Shown in pieces: positions 20,606 through 29,760 of a stretch of 50,991 bases of DNA; positions within the stretch are counted from its first letter, which is position 1, and every line of letters starts with the position of its first letter. The position numbers were made by a program, and so were the translations under genes. The notes below the pieces were generated by a model. That model saw only the letters and a program-made list of their open reading frames with translations. It made no database searches and had not been told where the DNA came from. Source of the DNA: an uncultured Verrucomicrobiae bacterium (GTDB lineage: Bacteria; Verrucomicrobiota; Verrucomicrobiia; Limisphaerales; UBA1100); assembly GCA_937775205.1 (NCBI GenBank), contig CALKBX010000016.1, positions 1-50,991 of the forward strand, written 5' to 3'.

Positions 20606-22317
20606 TGCCCGACGAAGCAATAATCGAAGAGCCGCCCGCGATCGAAACCATCCCCGTCAAGGTCGATGGCCGGGAGATTTCCGTGCCCAAGCTCACTCCC
20701 GACTGGCAAGGCAAGCTCGTGCCCACTACGGTGCTGCAAGCGTGCAAGCACGCGGGCATCGAAATCCCGCACTACTGTTATCACCCCAAACTGCCGGTTG
20801 CGGGCAATTGCCGGATGTGCCTCGTGCACGTGGGGATGCCCGGCCGACCGGGGCCCGATGGCAAGCCGCCGATGAACGAGGACGGTTCGTTGAAAATTGA
20901 CCCAATGGTGTTGCCGTACGAACGCGGCACACCCAAAGGCGTCATTGGCTGCGCGACCAATTTAATTCCGGGAATGGAAATTTACGCGAGCAGTCCGGAG
21001 ACCAAAGAAATGCGCGAGGCGGTGCTGGAAAGTTTGCTCATCAATCATCCGCTCGACTGCACGATTTGCGATCAAGCCGGCGAATGCAAGCTGCAGGAAT
21101 ACAGCATGGAACACGGCCAAGCCGAGAGCCAGTTTGCCGAGCAAAAAGTGCACAAGCCCAAAGCCGTCGACCTCGGCCCGCGCATTATGCTCGATGCCGA
21201 GCGGTGCGTTTTGTGCACGCGCTGCATTCGATTTAGCGCGGACATCGCGGGCGACGACGCGCTCGGCATTGTGAATCGCGGCAGTTATAGTACCATCGCC
21301 ACTTTTCCCGGCGCGCCGTTTGATAATAATTACACGCTAAACACGGCAGACATTTGTCCGGTGGGTGCGTTGACCTCCAAAGATTTCCGCTTCCAAATGC
21401 GCGTGTGGTTTCTCAAGGAAACCAACAGCCTCTGCACCGGATGCGCCACCGGCTGCAATACTGTCATCGGCTCGCGTGAAAATAAAATGTACCGGCAGGA
21501 GCCGCGCGAAAACGATGCGGTCAACGGCCCGTGGATGTGTGACTCGGGCCGGTTGGATTATAAATGGATCGCCAGTGAAAAGAGGTTGAAGGAAATCAGG
21601 AGTCAGAATTCAGAAGCCAGAAGTTGGGAGGCGGTCATCGCGGAGATTGGCGGGAAGCTCGAAGGGGTCGCGGCCGGATCGATGGCGATTATCGCGTCGG
21701 CGCGGCAGACGAATGAAGAACTTTATTTGCTAAAAAAACTGGCCGACAAATTTGAGGCCATCACCGACTCCGTGCCGCGCAATGGCGAGGGCGATCACCT
21801 TTTGGTTAACGCCGACAAAAACCCAAATAGCAACGGCGCGCGGCTCATCGGCATCGCCGGCGAAACGCTCGGTGCAAATCTGCCAGCGATCGCCGAAGGC
21901 ATCGAAAGCGGCACGATCAAAACGCTGATTGTGTTCGGCGAAGATGTCACGCAACACGGCATCAGCGAAACGCTTCTGGAGAAAATGGACTTGCTAATCG
22001 TGAGCGATATTTTTCCAAACGCCACCACGGCCAAGGCGCATTATCTTTTGCCCGGCTGCGCGTATGCCGAGAAGCGCGGCACGTTCACCAATACCAAAGG
22101 CCAAGTGCAGAAATTTATGAAAGCCCTCGACGCCCCCGGCAATGCCCGCGCCGAATGGGAGTTCCTGCACGAACTCGTGGAAAACGTGACCGGCCAAAAC
22201 GGGTTCAGCACCATCGAAGGATTGTTCAACCAAATGGCCACCGAAGTGGACGTGTTCAAAGCTAAGGAATTAAACTGGGCCGCGTTGGGCGATGACGGGG
22301 TGACGGTGGAGATTTGA
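20605..22317 (+). CDS. nuoG: NADH-quinone oxidoreductase subunit G
   Basis: The 75-kDa iron-sulfur subunit, 570 residues. In order: a [2Fe-2S] ferredoxin domain (HYCYHPKLPVAGNCRMC), the His-Cys motif (HPLDCTICDQAGECKLQ), a four-Cys cluster (RCVLCTRCIRF, then DICPVGALT), and a further CTGCATGC...C set that matches the extra N7 cluster site of some bacterial NuoG. A molybdopterin-oxidoreductase-like domain without cofactor follows and is short, so the protein is at the small end of the family. Residues around 330-340 (IRSQNSEARSWE) are encoded by a dispersed GGAGTCAGAATTCAG repeat at a domain boundary. The start overlaps the nuoF stop by one base. Confidence 0.95.
   Translation: MPDEAIIEEPPAIETIPVKVDGREISVPKLTPDWQGKLVPTTVLQACKHAGIEIPHYCYHPKLPVAGNCRMCLVHVGMPGRPGPDGKPPMNEDGSLKIDPMVLPYERGTPKGVIGCATNLIPGMEIYASSPETKEMREAVLESLLINHPLDCTICDQAGECKLQEYSMEHGQAESQFAEQKVHKPKAVDLGPRIMLDAERCVLCTRCIRFSADIAGDDALGIVNRGSYSTIATFPGAPFDNNYTLNTADICPVGALTSKDFRFQMRVWFLKETNSLCTGCATGCNTVIGSRENKMYRQEPRENDAVNGPWMCDSGRLDYKWIASEKRLKEIRSQNSEARSWEAVIAEIGGKLEGVAAGSMAIIASARQTNEELYLLKKLADKFEAITDSVPRNGEGDHLLVNADKNPNSNGARLIGIAGETLGANLPAIAEGIESGTIKTLIVFGEDVTQHGISETLLEKMDLLIVSDIFPNATTAKAHYLLPGCAYAEKRGTFTNTKGQVQKFMKALDAPGNARAEWEFLHELVENVTGQNGFSTIEGLFNQMATEVDVFKAKELNWAALGDDGVTVEI
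21594..21625. repeat. Dispersed GGAGTCAGAATTCAGAAG-type repeat inside nuoG
   Basis: Same family as 1244-1276 and 5556-5593. Here it is translated in frame as part of a linker before the molybdopterin-like domain of NuoG. Confidence 0.6.
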
Positions 22318-22318
22318 A

Positions 22319-23371
22319 ATGACCAATTGGTTCTACAACCTGACCCCGAACGAACAGTTTGCGATTTTCAGTTTGCTGAAGATTGTGATCGCGGTGTTCG
22401 CGGTTGTATTGCCGATGGTGGCGTATTCGGTAGTGGCGGAGCGGCGCATCTCGGCGTGGATCCAAGACCGCATCGGCCCCAATCGCGTGGGGCCGTTTGG
22501 CCTGCTGCAACCGGCTGCCGATGGGCTGAAGTTTATTCTCAAAGAAGACTTCACGCCGGCGTACGCGCGCAAGGCATATTTCTGGCTGGCGCCGGCGGTG
22601 GCGATGGTGCCGGCGCTGTTGACGCTCGCGGTGATTCCGTTTGGCTCCAAACTCGGCTCGCAACAGGCGGTCATCGCCGATTTGAATGTCGGCATTTTGT
22701 TCACGCTCGGCATCGTGTCGCTCAGCGTGTACGGCATCGTGCTGGCGGGGTACGCGAGCAATTCCAAATATCCTTTCCTCGGCAGCATCCGCAGTAGCGC
22801 GCAAATGATTTCGTACGAAATCGCGATGGGCATGAGTGTGATTCCGGTGTTCATGCTGGTGGGCGATTTGAATTTGTCGGCGGTCATTGAATATCAAAAA
22901 AACGGCATGTGGCTCATCCTCAAGCAACCGATTGCGTTTGTGATTTTTCTGGTGGCGGCCTTCGCGGAAACCAATCGGCTGCCCTTTGATATGCCCGAGG
23001 CGGAATCGGAATTGGTGGGCGGCTATCACACCGAATACAGCTCGATGAAGTTCGCGCTGTTTTTCCTCGGCGAATACGCGGCGATGATCGCCGTGAGCGC
23101 GATGATGGTGGTGCTCTTTCTCGGCGGTTGGACGCTCCCCTTCGCGGGCCTCAACGAGACGGCTACTTCGCTGGGAATGGGGCTCTTGCAAGTCGGCATT
23201 TTCATTGGCAAACTGCTGCTGTTCATGGGCCTGTTTATTTGGGTGCGCTGGATGCTGCCGCGTTTCCGCTACGATCAGCTGATGGACATCGGCTGGAAAC
23301 GCTTCGTGCCGCTGGCGCTGGCAAACATTGTGGTGACGGCGATTTACCTGTATTTAACCCACGGAAAATAA
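22319..23371 (+). CDS. nuoH: NADH-quinone oxidoreductase subunit H
   Basis: Membrane-arm subunit at the junction with the peripheral arm, forming part of the quinone channel. 350 residues with about eight to nine transmembrane helices. Signature stretches are ERRISAWIQDRIGPNRVGP, GLLQPAADGLKFILKEDFTP, AETNRLPFDMPEAESELVGGYHTEYSSMKF and the C-terminal MPRFRYDQLM-like segment (LPRFRYDQLMDIGWKRF). The start is one base after the nuoG stop. Confidence 0.97.
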   Translation: MTNWFYNLTPNEQFAIFSLLKIVIAVFAVVLPMVAYSVVAERRISAWIQDRIGPNRVGPFGLLQPAADGLKFILKEDFTPAYARKAYFWLAPAVAMVPALLTLAVIPFGSKLGSQQAVIADLNVGILFTLGIVSLSVYGIVLAGYASNSKYPFLGSIRSSAQMISYEIAMGMSVIPVFMLVGDLNLSAVIEYQKNGMWLILKQPIAFVIFLVAAFAETNRLPFDMPEAESELVGGYHTEYSSMKFALFFLGEYAAMIAVSAMMVVLFLGGWTLPFAGLNETATSLGMGLLQVGIFIGKLLLFMGLFIWVRWMLPRFRYDQLMDIGWKRFVPLALANIVVTAIYLYLTHGK

Positions 23372-24022
23372 ATGGCCATCAAAGTCCAACGCGTAAAACT
23401 GAGCCTCTGGGAACGCCTGTTCATTCCCACGTTGTGGAATGGATTCAAGGTCACGCTCGGCCATTTTCTTTCGTTCAAAAAATCAAAAGTTTACGCCGAG
23501 AAAAACAAGGACAACAAATTCAAAGCCACGCTCAGTTATCCCGAAGAGCTTTGGACCGTGCCGCCCGGCTTCCGTGGCGCGCCCTATCTCGTGAGCGATC
23601 AGGATGCCGCCACCAAATGCGTGAGCTGCCAACTTTGCGAATTTGTGTGCCCGCCCAAGGCCATCCGCATCACCCCGCCCGGCGAGGATGGCGAAGCCGC
23701 CCATCGCGAAGGCGCGGAAAAGATGCCCAAGGAATTCGAGATCGATATGCTCCGCTGCATTTTCTGTGGCTACTGCGAGGAAGTCTGTCCCGAGGAAGCC
23801 ATCTATCTCGCCAAGGATTATTACGAAGGCTACGACGACGAAAAGATGCGCCGCGACTACGCCCTCACCGGCAGCAACCGCGAGGAAATGATTTTCAACA
23901 AAGACAAACTCCTCGAACGCGGCGGCACGCACCACGATCGCATTAAGAAATGGGAAAAGAAAACGGCGGATGCCAAGGCGCAGGAAACTTTCCCTGTCGG
24001 GGAAAATCCCAAGGCTGAATGA
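23372..24022 (+). CDS. nuoI: NADH-quinone oxidoreductase subunit I
   Basis: The 23-kDa ferredoxin-like subunit with two [4Fe-4S] clusters (N6a and N6b). 216 residues. The two motifs are CVSCQLCEFVCPPKAI and CIFCGYCEEVCPEEAI, each CxxCxxCxxxCP. The N-terminal amphipathic helix (LFIPTLWNGFKVTLGHF) anchors it to the membrane face. The C-terminal extension after the second cluster is charged and longer than in enterobacteria. The start follows the nuoH stop directly. Confidence 0.96.
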   Translation: MAIKVQRVKLSLWERLFIPTLWNGFKVTLGHFLSFKKSKVYAEKNKDNKFKATLSYPEELWTVPPGFRGAPYLVSDQDAATKCVSCQLCEFVCPPKAIRITPPGEDGEAAHREGAEKMPKEFEIDMLRCIFCGYCEEVCPEEAIYLAKDYYEGYDDEKMRRDYALTGSNREEMIFNKDKLLERGGTHHDRIKKWEKKTADAKAQETFPVGENPKAE

Positions 24023-24029
24023 CCCCGTA

Positions 24030-24542
24030 ATGGAAATCCTCTTCTACATCTTCAGCGCGCTCACCCTGCTTTGCGGATTGTTGGTGGTGTTTAATCCGTT
24101 CAGCCGCAATCCCGTCACCAGCGCGATGTTTCTCGTGCTCACTATTATTTGTATGTCGGGGCTGTTCGTTCTGCTCAAGGCATTCTTTTTGGCGGCGGTG
24201 CAAATTCTTGTGTACGCCGGCGCGGTGATCGTGCTTTTCCTGTTCGTCATTATGCTGATGAACATCAAGGAAGAAGAACGCCAACGCTTCCGCAAGTTCG
24301 GCACCTTCCTTGGCGCGGCCGCGGTGGCGGGGTTGGCGTGGATATTGGTGACCACCGTGATGAACTCCCGCACCGGTGAACGCAGCGTGGCCAACAACAC
24401 AGGCGAAACGAAAGAACTCGGCGAATTGCTTTTCACAAACTACGTGCTGCCTTTCGAAATTGTGTCGCTGCTTTTGTTGGTGGCGATGGTCGGTTGTATT
24501 TTGCTCAGCAAAACCTCGGAGACTGAGGAGGAAGCCGAATGA
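24030..24542 (+). CDS. nuoJ: NADH-quinone oxidoreductase subunit J
   Basis: Membrane-arm subunit with five hydrophobic helices, 170 residues. The conserved third helix is present ([26 protein letters not shown]), the helix whose pi-bulge helps couple quinone reduction to proton pumping. The ATG at 24030 is chosen because it begins the first helix; the frame is open from 23970 but that part overlaps nuoI in another frame. The TGA overlaps the nuoK ATG. Confidence 0.94.
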   Translation: MEILFYIFSALTLLCGLLVVFNPFSRNPVTSAMFLVLTIICMSGLFVLLKAFFLAAVQILVYAGAVIVLFLFVIMLMNIKEEERQRFRKFGTFLGAAAVAGLAWILVTTVMNSRTGERSVANNTGETKELGELLFTNYVLPFEIVSLLLLVAMVGCILLSKTSETEEEAE

Positions 24543-24865
24543 CCCACGTCGGCCTCGAACATTATCTCGTCGTCAGCGCGGCGCTGTTTTGCCTTGGGCT
24601 GCTGGGCGTGGTCATCCGCCGCAACCTCATTGTCATGTACATGAGCCTCGAGCTGATGCTTAACGCCGCAACCCTCGCGCTCGTCGCCTTTTCCCATCAC
24701 CAACCGCCCTCGCCGCACGGCTCGCCGTTGGACGGACAAATCATGGTGTTTTTCATCATCACCGTCGCCGCCGCCGAAGTGGCCGTGGGCCTCGCGCTCA
24801 TCGTGGCGCTCTACCGCAAACGCCAAACCACCGACGTAGCCGACCTCGCCTCGATGAAACTCTGA
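24539..24865 (+). CDS. nuoK: NADH-quinone oxidoreductase subunit K
   Basis: Small membrane subunit related to MrpC, 108 residues with three transmembrane helices. The conserved glutamate of helix 2 lies in [21 protein letters not shown], and the helix 3 glutamate in [20 protein letters not shown]. The start is in an ATGA overlap with nuoJ. Three bases separate it from nuoL. Confidence 0.95.
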   Translation: MTHVGLEHYLVVSAALFCLGLLGVVIRRNLIVMYMSLELMLNAATLALVAFSHHQPPSPHGSPLDGQIMVFFIITVAAAEVAVGLALIVALYRKRQTTDVADLASMKL

Positions 24866-24868
24866 CCG

Positions 24869-26725
24869 ATGACCGACTCCGAACTCAAACTGACCCTCGC
24901 GATGGTCGTCCTGTTCCTGCCGCTGCTGGCGGCGGTGAGCATTGGGCTGGGCGCGCGGCGTTGGCGCGGGTTGAGCGCGGGCCTTTCGCTGGGCGCCTCC
25001 GCCATCGCCTTTGTGTGCAGCCTCATTTTGTTTATCAAGTTTCACGGCGCTCCCTCCGGCATCGTGCCGGCGACGGATGCCGCGTTCAACGGAATCCAAT
25101 GGCTGCATCTGGGCGATTTCAAAGTGGACTTCGCCGCGCTCATCGATCCGCTCAGCCTGTTGATGCTGCTCATCGTCACCACCGTGGGCACACTGGTGCA
25201 GGTTTTTTCGCTGGCTTACATGAAAACCGACGCGGGCTACTCGCGCTACTTCGCCGGCCTCAGCCTCTTCCTGTTTTCGATGCTTGGCATCGTGCTGGCC
25301 TCGAACCTTTTGCTGCTGTTTATTTTTTGGGAACTCGTGGGCGTCTCCAGTTATCTGCTCATCAGCCATTGGTTTGAAAAACCCGCCGCGGCCGATGCCG
25401 GCAAGAAAGCCTTCATCACCAACCGCATTGGCGACTTTGGGTTTCTGATCGGTATCCTGTTTGTGTGGCAGCTTCACGGCACGCTCGACATCATTGCGCT
25501 GGCCGACATGGGCGCGGTGACCACAACGGCGGGACTGCTAATTTTCTGCGGCGCGATGGGCAAGAGCGCGCAGTTCCCGCTGCACGTGTGGCTGCCGGAC
25601 GCAATGGAGGGACCCACACCGGTGAGCGCGCTCATCCACGCCGCCACCATGGTGGCCGCCGGTGTTTATATGCTCTGCAAACTCTTCTTCCTGTTCACCG
25701 CCGACGCACTGGTCATCATCAGTTGGGTGGGCGGCATCACCGCGCTGCTCGCGGCGTTGATGGCGATCCAGCAAAACGACATCAAACGCATCCTCGCCTA
25801 TTCCACGCTGTCGCAGCTTGGCTATATGGTAATGGCCGTGGGCTGCGCCGGGCCGGCGGCGAGTTTGTTTCACCTCACCACCCACGCGGCGTTTAAGGCG
25901 CTGCTGTTCCTCGGCGCGGGCGCGGTGATTTATTCCTGCCATCACGAACAGGATATTTGGAAGCTTGGCGGCTTGCGCAAGAAACTGCCATTGACCTATC
26001 GCGCCTTCGTCATCGGCGCGCTGGCGCTGGCGGGCTTCCCGTTGATGAGTGGATTTTTCAGCAAAGACGCCATCCTCGCGCAGGCCTTCGTGGCCAATCA
26101 ACCGCTCTTTTACCTCGGCGTGGTGGTGGCGTTGCTCACGTCATTTTATATGATGCGTTGCGTGCTGGTGGCTTTCCACGGCGATGCGCGCAGCGAAGCG
26201 GCCAAGGAAGCTCACGAGACACCCGGCGAAATGATCGGGCCACTCCTCATCCTCTCCGCCCTCAGCATTGGCCTCGGCTGGCACTATTTTGGATTGAGCA
26301 ACTTTCTTATCAAAGTCTCGGGCGCGGTCATTCCCAATGAAATTACCCACTCCGCCAAACTCACTGCAATGATTGCCGGCACTGCCGCGAGCTTGACGGG
26401 GCTCTTCCTCGGCTGGATGGCCTATCGCGGCGTAAAGCAAGACCCCCTTCCCGCGATGCTCGGCGCACTGGCGCGGGGGATGCGAGACAAGTTTTACTTC
26501 GATGAACTTTACGCGGGGCTCAACCAATGGACGCAGGAACGCCTGTCGCATTACGCCGCTTGGTTCGACCGCTGGATCATCGGCGGTCTGGCCGTGCGCG
26601 GCACCAGCGGCGCGGTGGATCTCACCGGTTGTCTGCTGCGCCTCGTACAATCGGGCAACCTCCAAACCTACGCCCTGCTGCTGGCACTGGGCCTGCTCGT
26701 GATGCTCACTTTTTTCCTATTCTAA
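24869..26725 (+). CDS. nuoL: NADH-quinone oxidoreductase subunit L
   Basis: The distal Mrp-antiporter-like proton-pumping subunit with the long lateral helix. 618 residues, about 16 helices. The antiporter core shows IFWELVGVSSYLLISHW (conserved Glu), GKSAQFPLHVWLPDAMEGPTPVSALIHAATMVAAGVY and the HAAFKALLFLGAGAVI helix with the conserved lysine. The C-terminal lateral-helix region and last anchor helix (YALLLALGLLVMLTFFLF) are present. The start is three bases after nuoK. Confidence 0.96.
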   Translation: MTDSELKLTLAMVVLFLPLLAAVSIGLGARRWRGLSAGLSLGASAIAFVCSLILFIKFHGAPSGIVPATDAAFNGIQWLHLGDFKVDFAALIDPLSLLMLLIVTTVGTLVQVFSLAYMKTDAGYSRYFAGLSLFLFSMLGIVLASNLLLLFIFWELVGVSSYLLISHWFEKPAAADAGKKAFITNRIGDFGFLIGILFVWQLHGTLDIIALADMGAVTTTAGLLIFCGAMGKSAQFPLHVWLPDAMEGPTPVSALIHAATMVAAGVYMLCKLFFLFTADALVIISWVGGITALLAALMAIQQNDIKRILAYSTLSQLGYMVMAVGCAGPAASLFHLTTHAAFKALLFLGAGAVIYSCHHEQDIWKLGGLRKKLPLTYRAFVIGALALAGFPLMSGFFSKDAILAQAFVANQPLFYLGVVVALLTSFYMMRCVLVAFHGDARSEAAKEAHETPGEMIGPLLILSALSIGLGWHYFGLSNFLIKVSGAVIPNEITHSAKLTAMIAGTAASLTGLFLGWMAYRGVKQDPLPAMLGALARGMRDKFYFDELYAGLNQWTQERLSHYAAWFDRWIIGGLAVRGTSGAVDLTGCLLRLVQSGNLQTYALLLALGLLVMLTFFLF

Positions 26726-26726
26726 A

Positions 26727-28226
26727 ATGTCGCCACTCACATACATTTTTGGTTGGCCGATCCTGATGGCGCTGGTGCTGATGGCTGTGCCGCGTGAAAA
26801 CCGCGCCGTGTTCCGCTGGGGCGCCATCCTCGCCACACTCGGCTCGCTGGTGCTGGCGTTGTTTGTGTTTGTAAAATTTGCCCCCGCCAACGACCCCACC
26901 TCCATCAACCACGGCTACGCTTTCGTGCAAACTGCCGATTGGATTCCCAGCCTCGGCATAAGCTTCCACGTCGGCGTGGATGGCGTGAGCGTGTTGCTGG
27001 TGCTGATGGCGGCCATCGTGAGCTTTGCCGCGGCATGCTGCGCGGGCGGCATCAAGGCGCGCGAAAAAGAATTCGCCATCCTACTGCTGTTGATGACCGG
27101 CGGCATCCTTGGCGCGTTCATGGCGCTGGATATTTTCCTGATGTATTTCCTGCACGAACTGGCGCTCATCCCCACCTTCATCATGATCGGCGTGTGGGGT
27201 CGCGGCGAGAACCGTGAGTTTGCCGCGTATAAAACCACCCTTTACCTCAGCCTCGGCGCGCTCCTCGCGCTGGTGGGGCTGATTATGATTTATCTCCACT
27301 ACGAAACATTCAATCTCCCCGAAATCATCCATCGCGCCCAATCTGAACCCATGACCACCGGCCAGCAGGGGCTCGTGTTTGCGCTGCTGATGTTTGGGCT
27401 CGGCATCCTCGTCGGCTTGTGGCCTTTCCACACGTGGGCGCCGCTGGCGTATGGCGCGGCCCCCACCTCCACCGCGATGATGCACGCCGGCGTCATCAAA
27501 AAATTTGGCTTGTTCATGCTCATCCGCGTGGCGCTCCCCATCCTGCCCGATGGCGCGCAGCAATGGCTGCCCGTGCTCGCGTGGCTGTGCCTCGGCAATC
27601 TCCTTTACTGCGGCCTCGTGGCCATGCGCCAGCGCGACCTCAACCAACTCCTCGGCAACGCCTCGGTGGCGCACATGGGTTTTGTGTTTCTCGGTATCGC
27701 CAGCATGACCCTCATCGGCCTCACCGGCGCGGTGATGGTGATGGTGGCCCACGGCCTGCTCGCCGCGCTGGCCTTCGCGCTCAGCGGGCATCTCCATCAT
27801 CAAGCGCGTACGCTGGATATGGATAAACTCGGCGGACTGCTCACCGTGATGCCATTTTGGGGCACGCTGCTGTTGATGGCGTTGCTGGCCGGTTGTGGGC
27901 TTCCGGGGTTTGCAAATTTTGCCGGAGAAATCACGGTGTTCTTTGGCGCTTGGAAAACGCTTCCGCTCATCACCGGCATCGCCGCGTGGGCGGCGTTGGT
28001 AATTGGCGCGGTGTACATGCTGCGCGCCGCGCGCAAATTGCTGCACGGGCCGCGCGCGGACGACGCTCCGCACACCGAAGACATCCCGGGCTGGCACAAA
28101 CTGCCGTTTATTATTTTGCTGGGCGCGCTTTTGCTCTTTGGCTTCGCACCCAAGTTGTTGACCGAAAAAATTGAAACCGCCCGCGAAAGCCTCGAGCACG
28201 TAGTGGAACTATACAATCGCAAATGA
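26727..28226 (+). CDS. nuoM: NADH-quinone oxidoreductase subunit M
   Basis: The middle antiporter-like pump subunit, 499 residues with about 14 helices. Conserved parts include the quinol-oxidase-type motif MYFLHELALIPTFIMIG with the pumping glutamate, FALLMFGLGILVGLWPFHTWAP, TSTAMMHAGVIKKFGLF and AHMGFVFLGIAS. The start lies one base after the nuoL stop. The TGA overlaps the nuoN ATG. Confidence 0.96.
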   Translation: MSPLTYIFGWPILMALVLMAVPRENRAVFRWGAILATLGSLVLALFVFVKFAPANDPTSINHGYAFVQTADWIPSLGISFHVGVDGVSVLLVLMAAIVSFAAACCAGGIKAREKEFAILLLLMTGGILGAFMALDIFLMYFLHELALIPTFIMIGVWGRGENREFAAYKTTLYLSLGALLALVGLIMIYLHYETFNLPEIIHRAQSEPMTTGQQGLVFALLMFGLGILVGLWPFHTWAPLAYGAAPTSTAMMHAGVIKKFGLFMLIRVALPILPDGAQQWLPVLAWLCLGNLLYCGLVAMRQRDLNQLLGNASVAHMGFVFLGIASMTLIGLTGAVMVMVAHGLLAALAFALSGHLHHQARTLDMDKLGGLLTVMPFWGTLLLMALLAGCGLPGFANFAGEITVFFGAWKTLPLITGIAAWAALVIGAVYMLRAARKLLHGPRADDAPHTEDIPGWHKLPFIILLGALLLFGFAPKLLTEKIETARESLEHVVELYNRK

Positions 28227-29705
28227 ACCTTTCCCTCATCAGCCTCGAAATCGGCGTGGCGCTGCTCGGCGTGTTGGTGCTGCTGGCGGGCTTGTGGACG
28301 CCGCCCCATCGCCGGCCGGTGCTGGGCATTTGCACCGCGCTCGGGCTCACCGTGATACTGGCGCTTTTGGTGAAACAGGGGCTTTCCGTGGAACCGCTCA
28401 CCGATTCCAGCGGCGGTTTTGTGCGTGACGGGCTGGCGATGTTTTTCAAGGCGCTGTTTTTGTTGGCGGGCATTTTGGTGACGCTGCTCACGATGGGCTT
28501 TGCCAATCGCCTGCGCACCGGCGGCGCGGAGGTGTACGCGCTCAACTGCTTCGCTCTGTGCGGAATGCTCTTCGCCGCTTCGGCCAACAGCTTTGTGATG
28601 TTATTCGTCGCGATCGAACTCATCACGATTACGTTTTACGTGCTCACCAGTTTGCAAAGCCACCGGCTGCGCTCGCTGGAGGCGGGCATCAAATATCTCA
28701 TCCTCGGCGCGGCGGCCTCGGCGATCATGGTCTTCGGCATCGCGCTCATTTATGGCAGCGCCCACACGCTGCAGTTTAACCTCATCGCCGACGGCTTGGC
28801 CGCGGGCCAGATGAAACAACTGCTGCTCTTCCAGCTCGGCGCATTACTGCTGCTGGCAGGGTTGGCGTTTAAGATTGCCGCGGTGCCTTTCCAAATTTGG
28901 GCACCCGATATCTACCAAGGCGCGCCCGCGCCGGTGACCGCCTTTCTCGCAATCGGCTCCAAAGCGGCGGGGTTTGTGCTGCTGTTGCGCGTGCTGTACA
29001 CGGCCTTCCAAGTGCAGCCCGATGGCCCGCGTTTACTGGAACCGGCCGCGCTGTTTTCGGTGATGGCGGCGGCCACGATTTTATTTGGCAGCCTCTGCGC
29101 GCTGCGCCAGCGCAATCTCAAACGGCTGCTCGGTTATGCAAGCATCGCCAGCGCAGGCTACGCACTGCTCGGCATCGTGGCCCTCAACGAACGTGGCGCG
29201 TCGGCGCTGTTGGTTTATTTGGCCGGATATTTGTTTGCCATCATCGCCGCGTTCACGGTGATCTCCATCCTCACCCCCGATGACGAAGAGGAAGACCTCA
29301 GCATCCTCGCCAACCTCCACCGGCGTTCGCCGCTAATGGCGGTGACCCTCACGCTGGCGGTCGCGTCGCTCGCCGGCATTCCACCGCTGGCGGGATTTAT
29401 GGGAAAATTTCTTTTGCTGCGCGCGGTGATTGAGCCCGTCGGCCACGTTCCCGTGGTTGGTGGCCGTGGCGTTGCTCGGCGTGGTGGCCTCGCTTTATTA
29501 TTACTTCGGAATCATCCGCGAAATTTTCTGGGGCACCGGCCAATGGTGGACGGAAAAGACACCAGAAACCGCCGCGATCAAACTCGCCGATTCGCAGGTG
29601 GTGGTGCTGATGGTGTGCCTACTGGGAATGTTGGCGCTGGGGCTGTATCCGCAACCGGTGCTGGAATTGGCCAACGCCGCCGTGCAGGGATTGTTTGGAA
29701 AGTAG
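28223..29705 (+). CDS. nuoN: NADH-quinone oxidoreductase subunit N, apparently frameshifted
   Basis: The third antiporter-like pump subunit and last gene of the operon, about 493 residues if repaired. The first 400 or so residues are normal: LFVAIELITITFYVLTSL, AFKIAAVPFQIWAPDIYQGAPAPVTAFLA, LGYASIASAGYALLG and ASLAGIPPLAGFMGKFLLLRAVIEP. At about 29428-29440 the conserved continuation (ATFPWLVAVALLGVVASLYYY) is one base out of frame and ends at 29705. Removing one base after the CCC proline codon gives a seamless protein. The uncorrected frame continues as nonsense to 30151 across pyk. A sequencing error is most likely because the distal part is still well conserved. Confidence 0.92.
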
Positions 29706-29760
29706 AAAGTTTTGATTGCCCCCCAGAATGCGATACCCAACGGGAATCACGTTCAACTTT

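Noticed and set aside
24440..25477. 345-codon minus-strand frame opposite nuoK-nuoL
   Set aside because: It spans the junction of two overlapping conserved genes and gives a His/Asp/Glu-rich product typical of antisense frames.
27081..28199. 372-codon minus-strand frame opposite nuoM
   Set aside because: It is antisense to a conserved membrane protein with overlapping start and stop signals in the operon.
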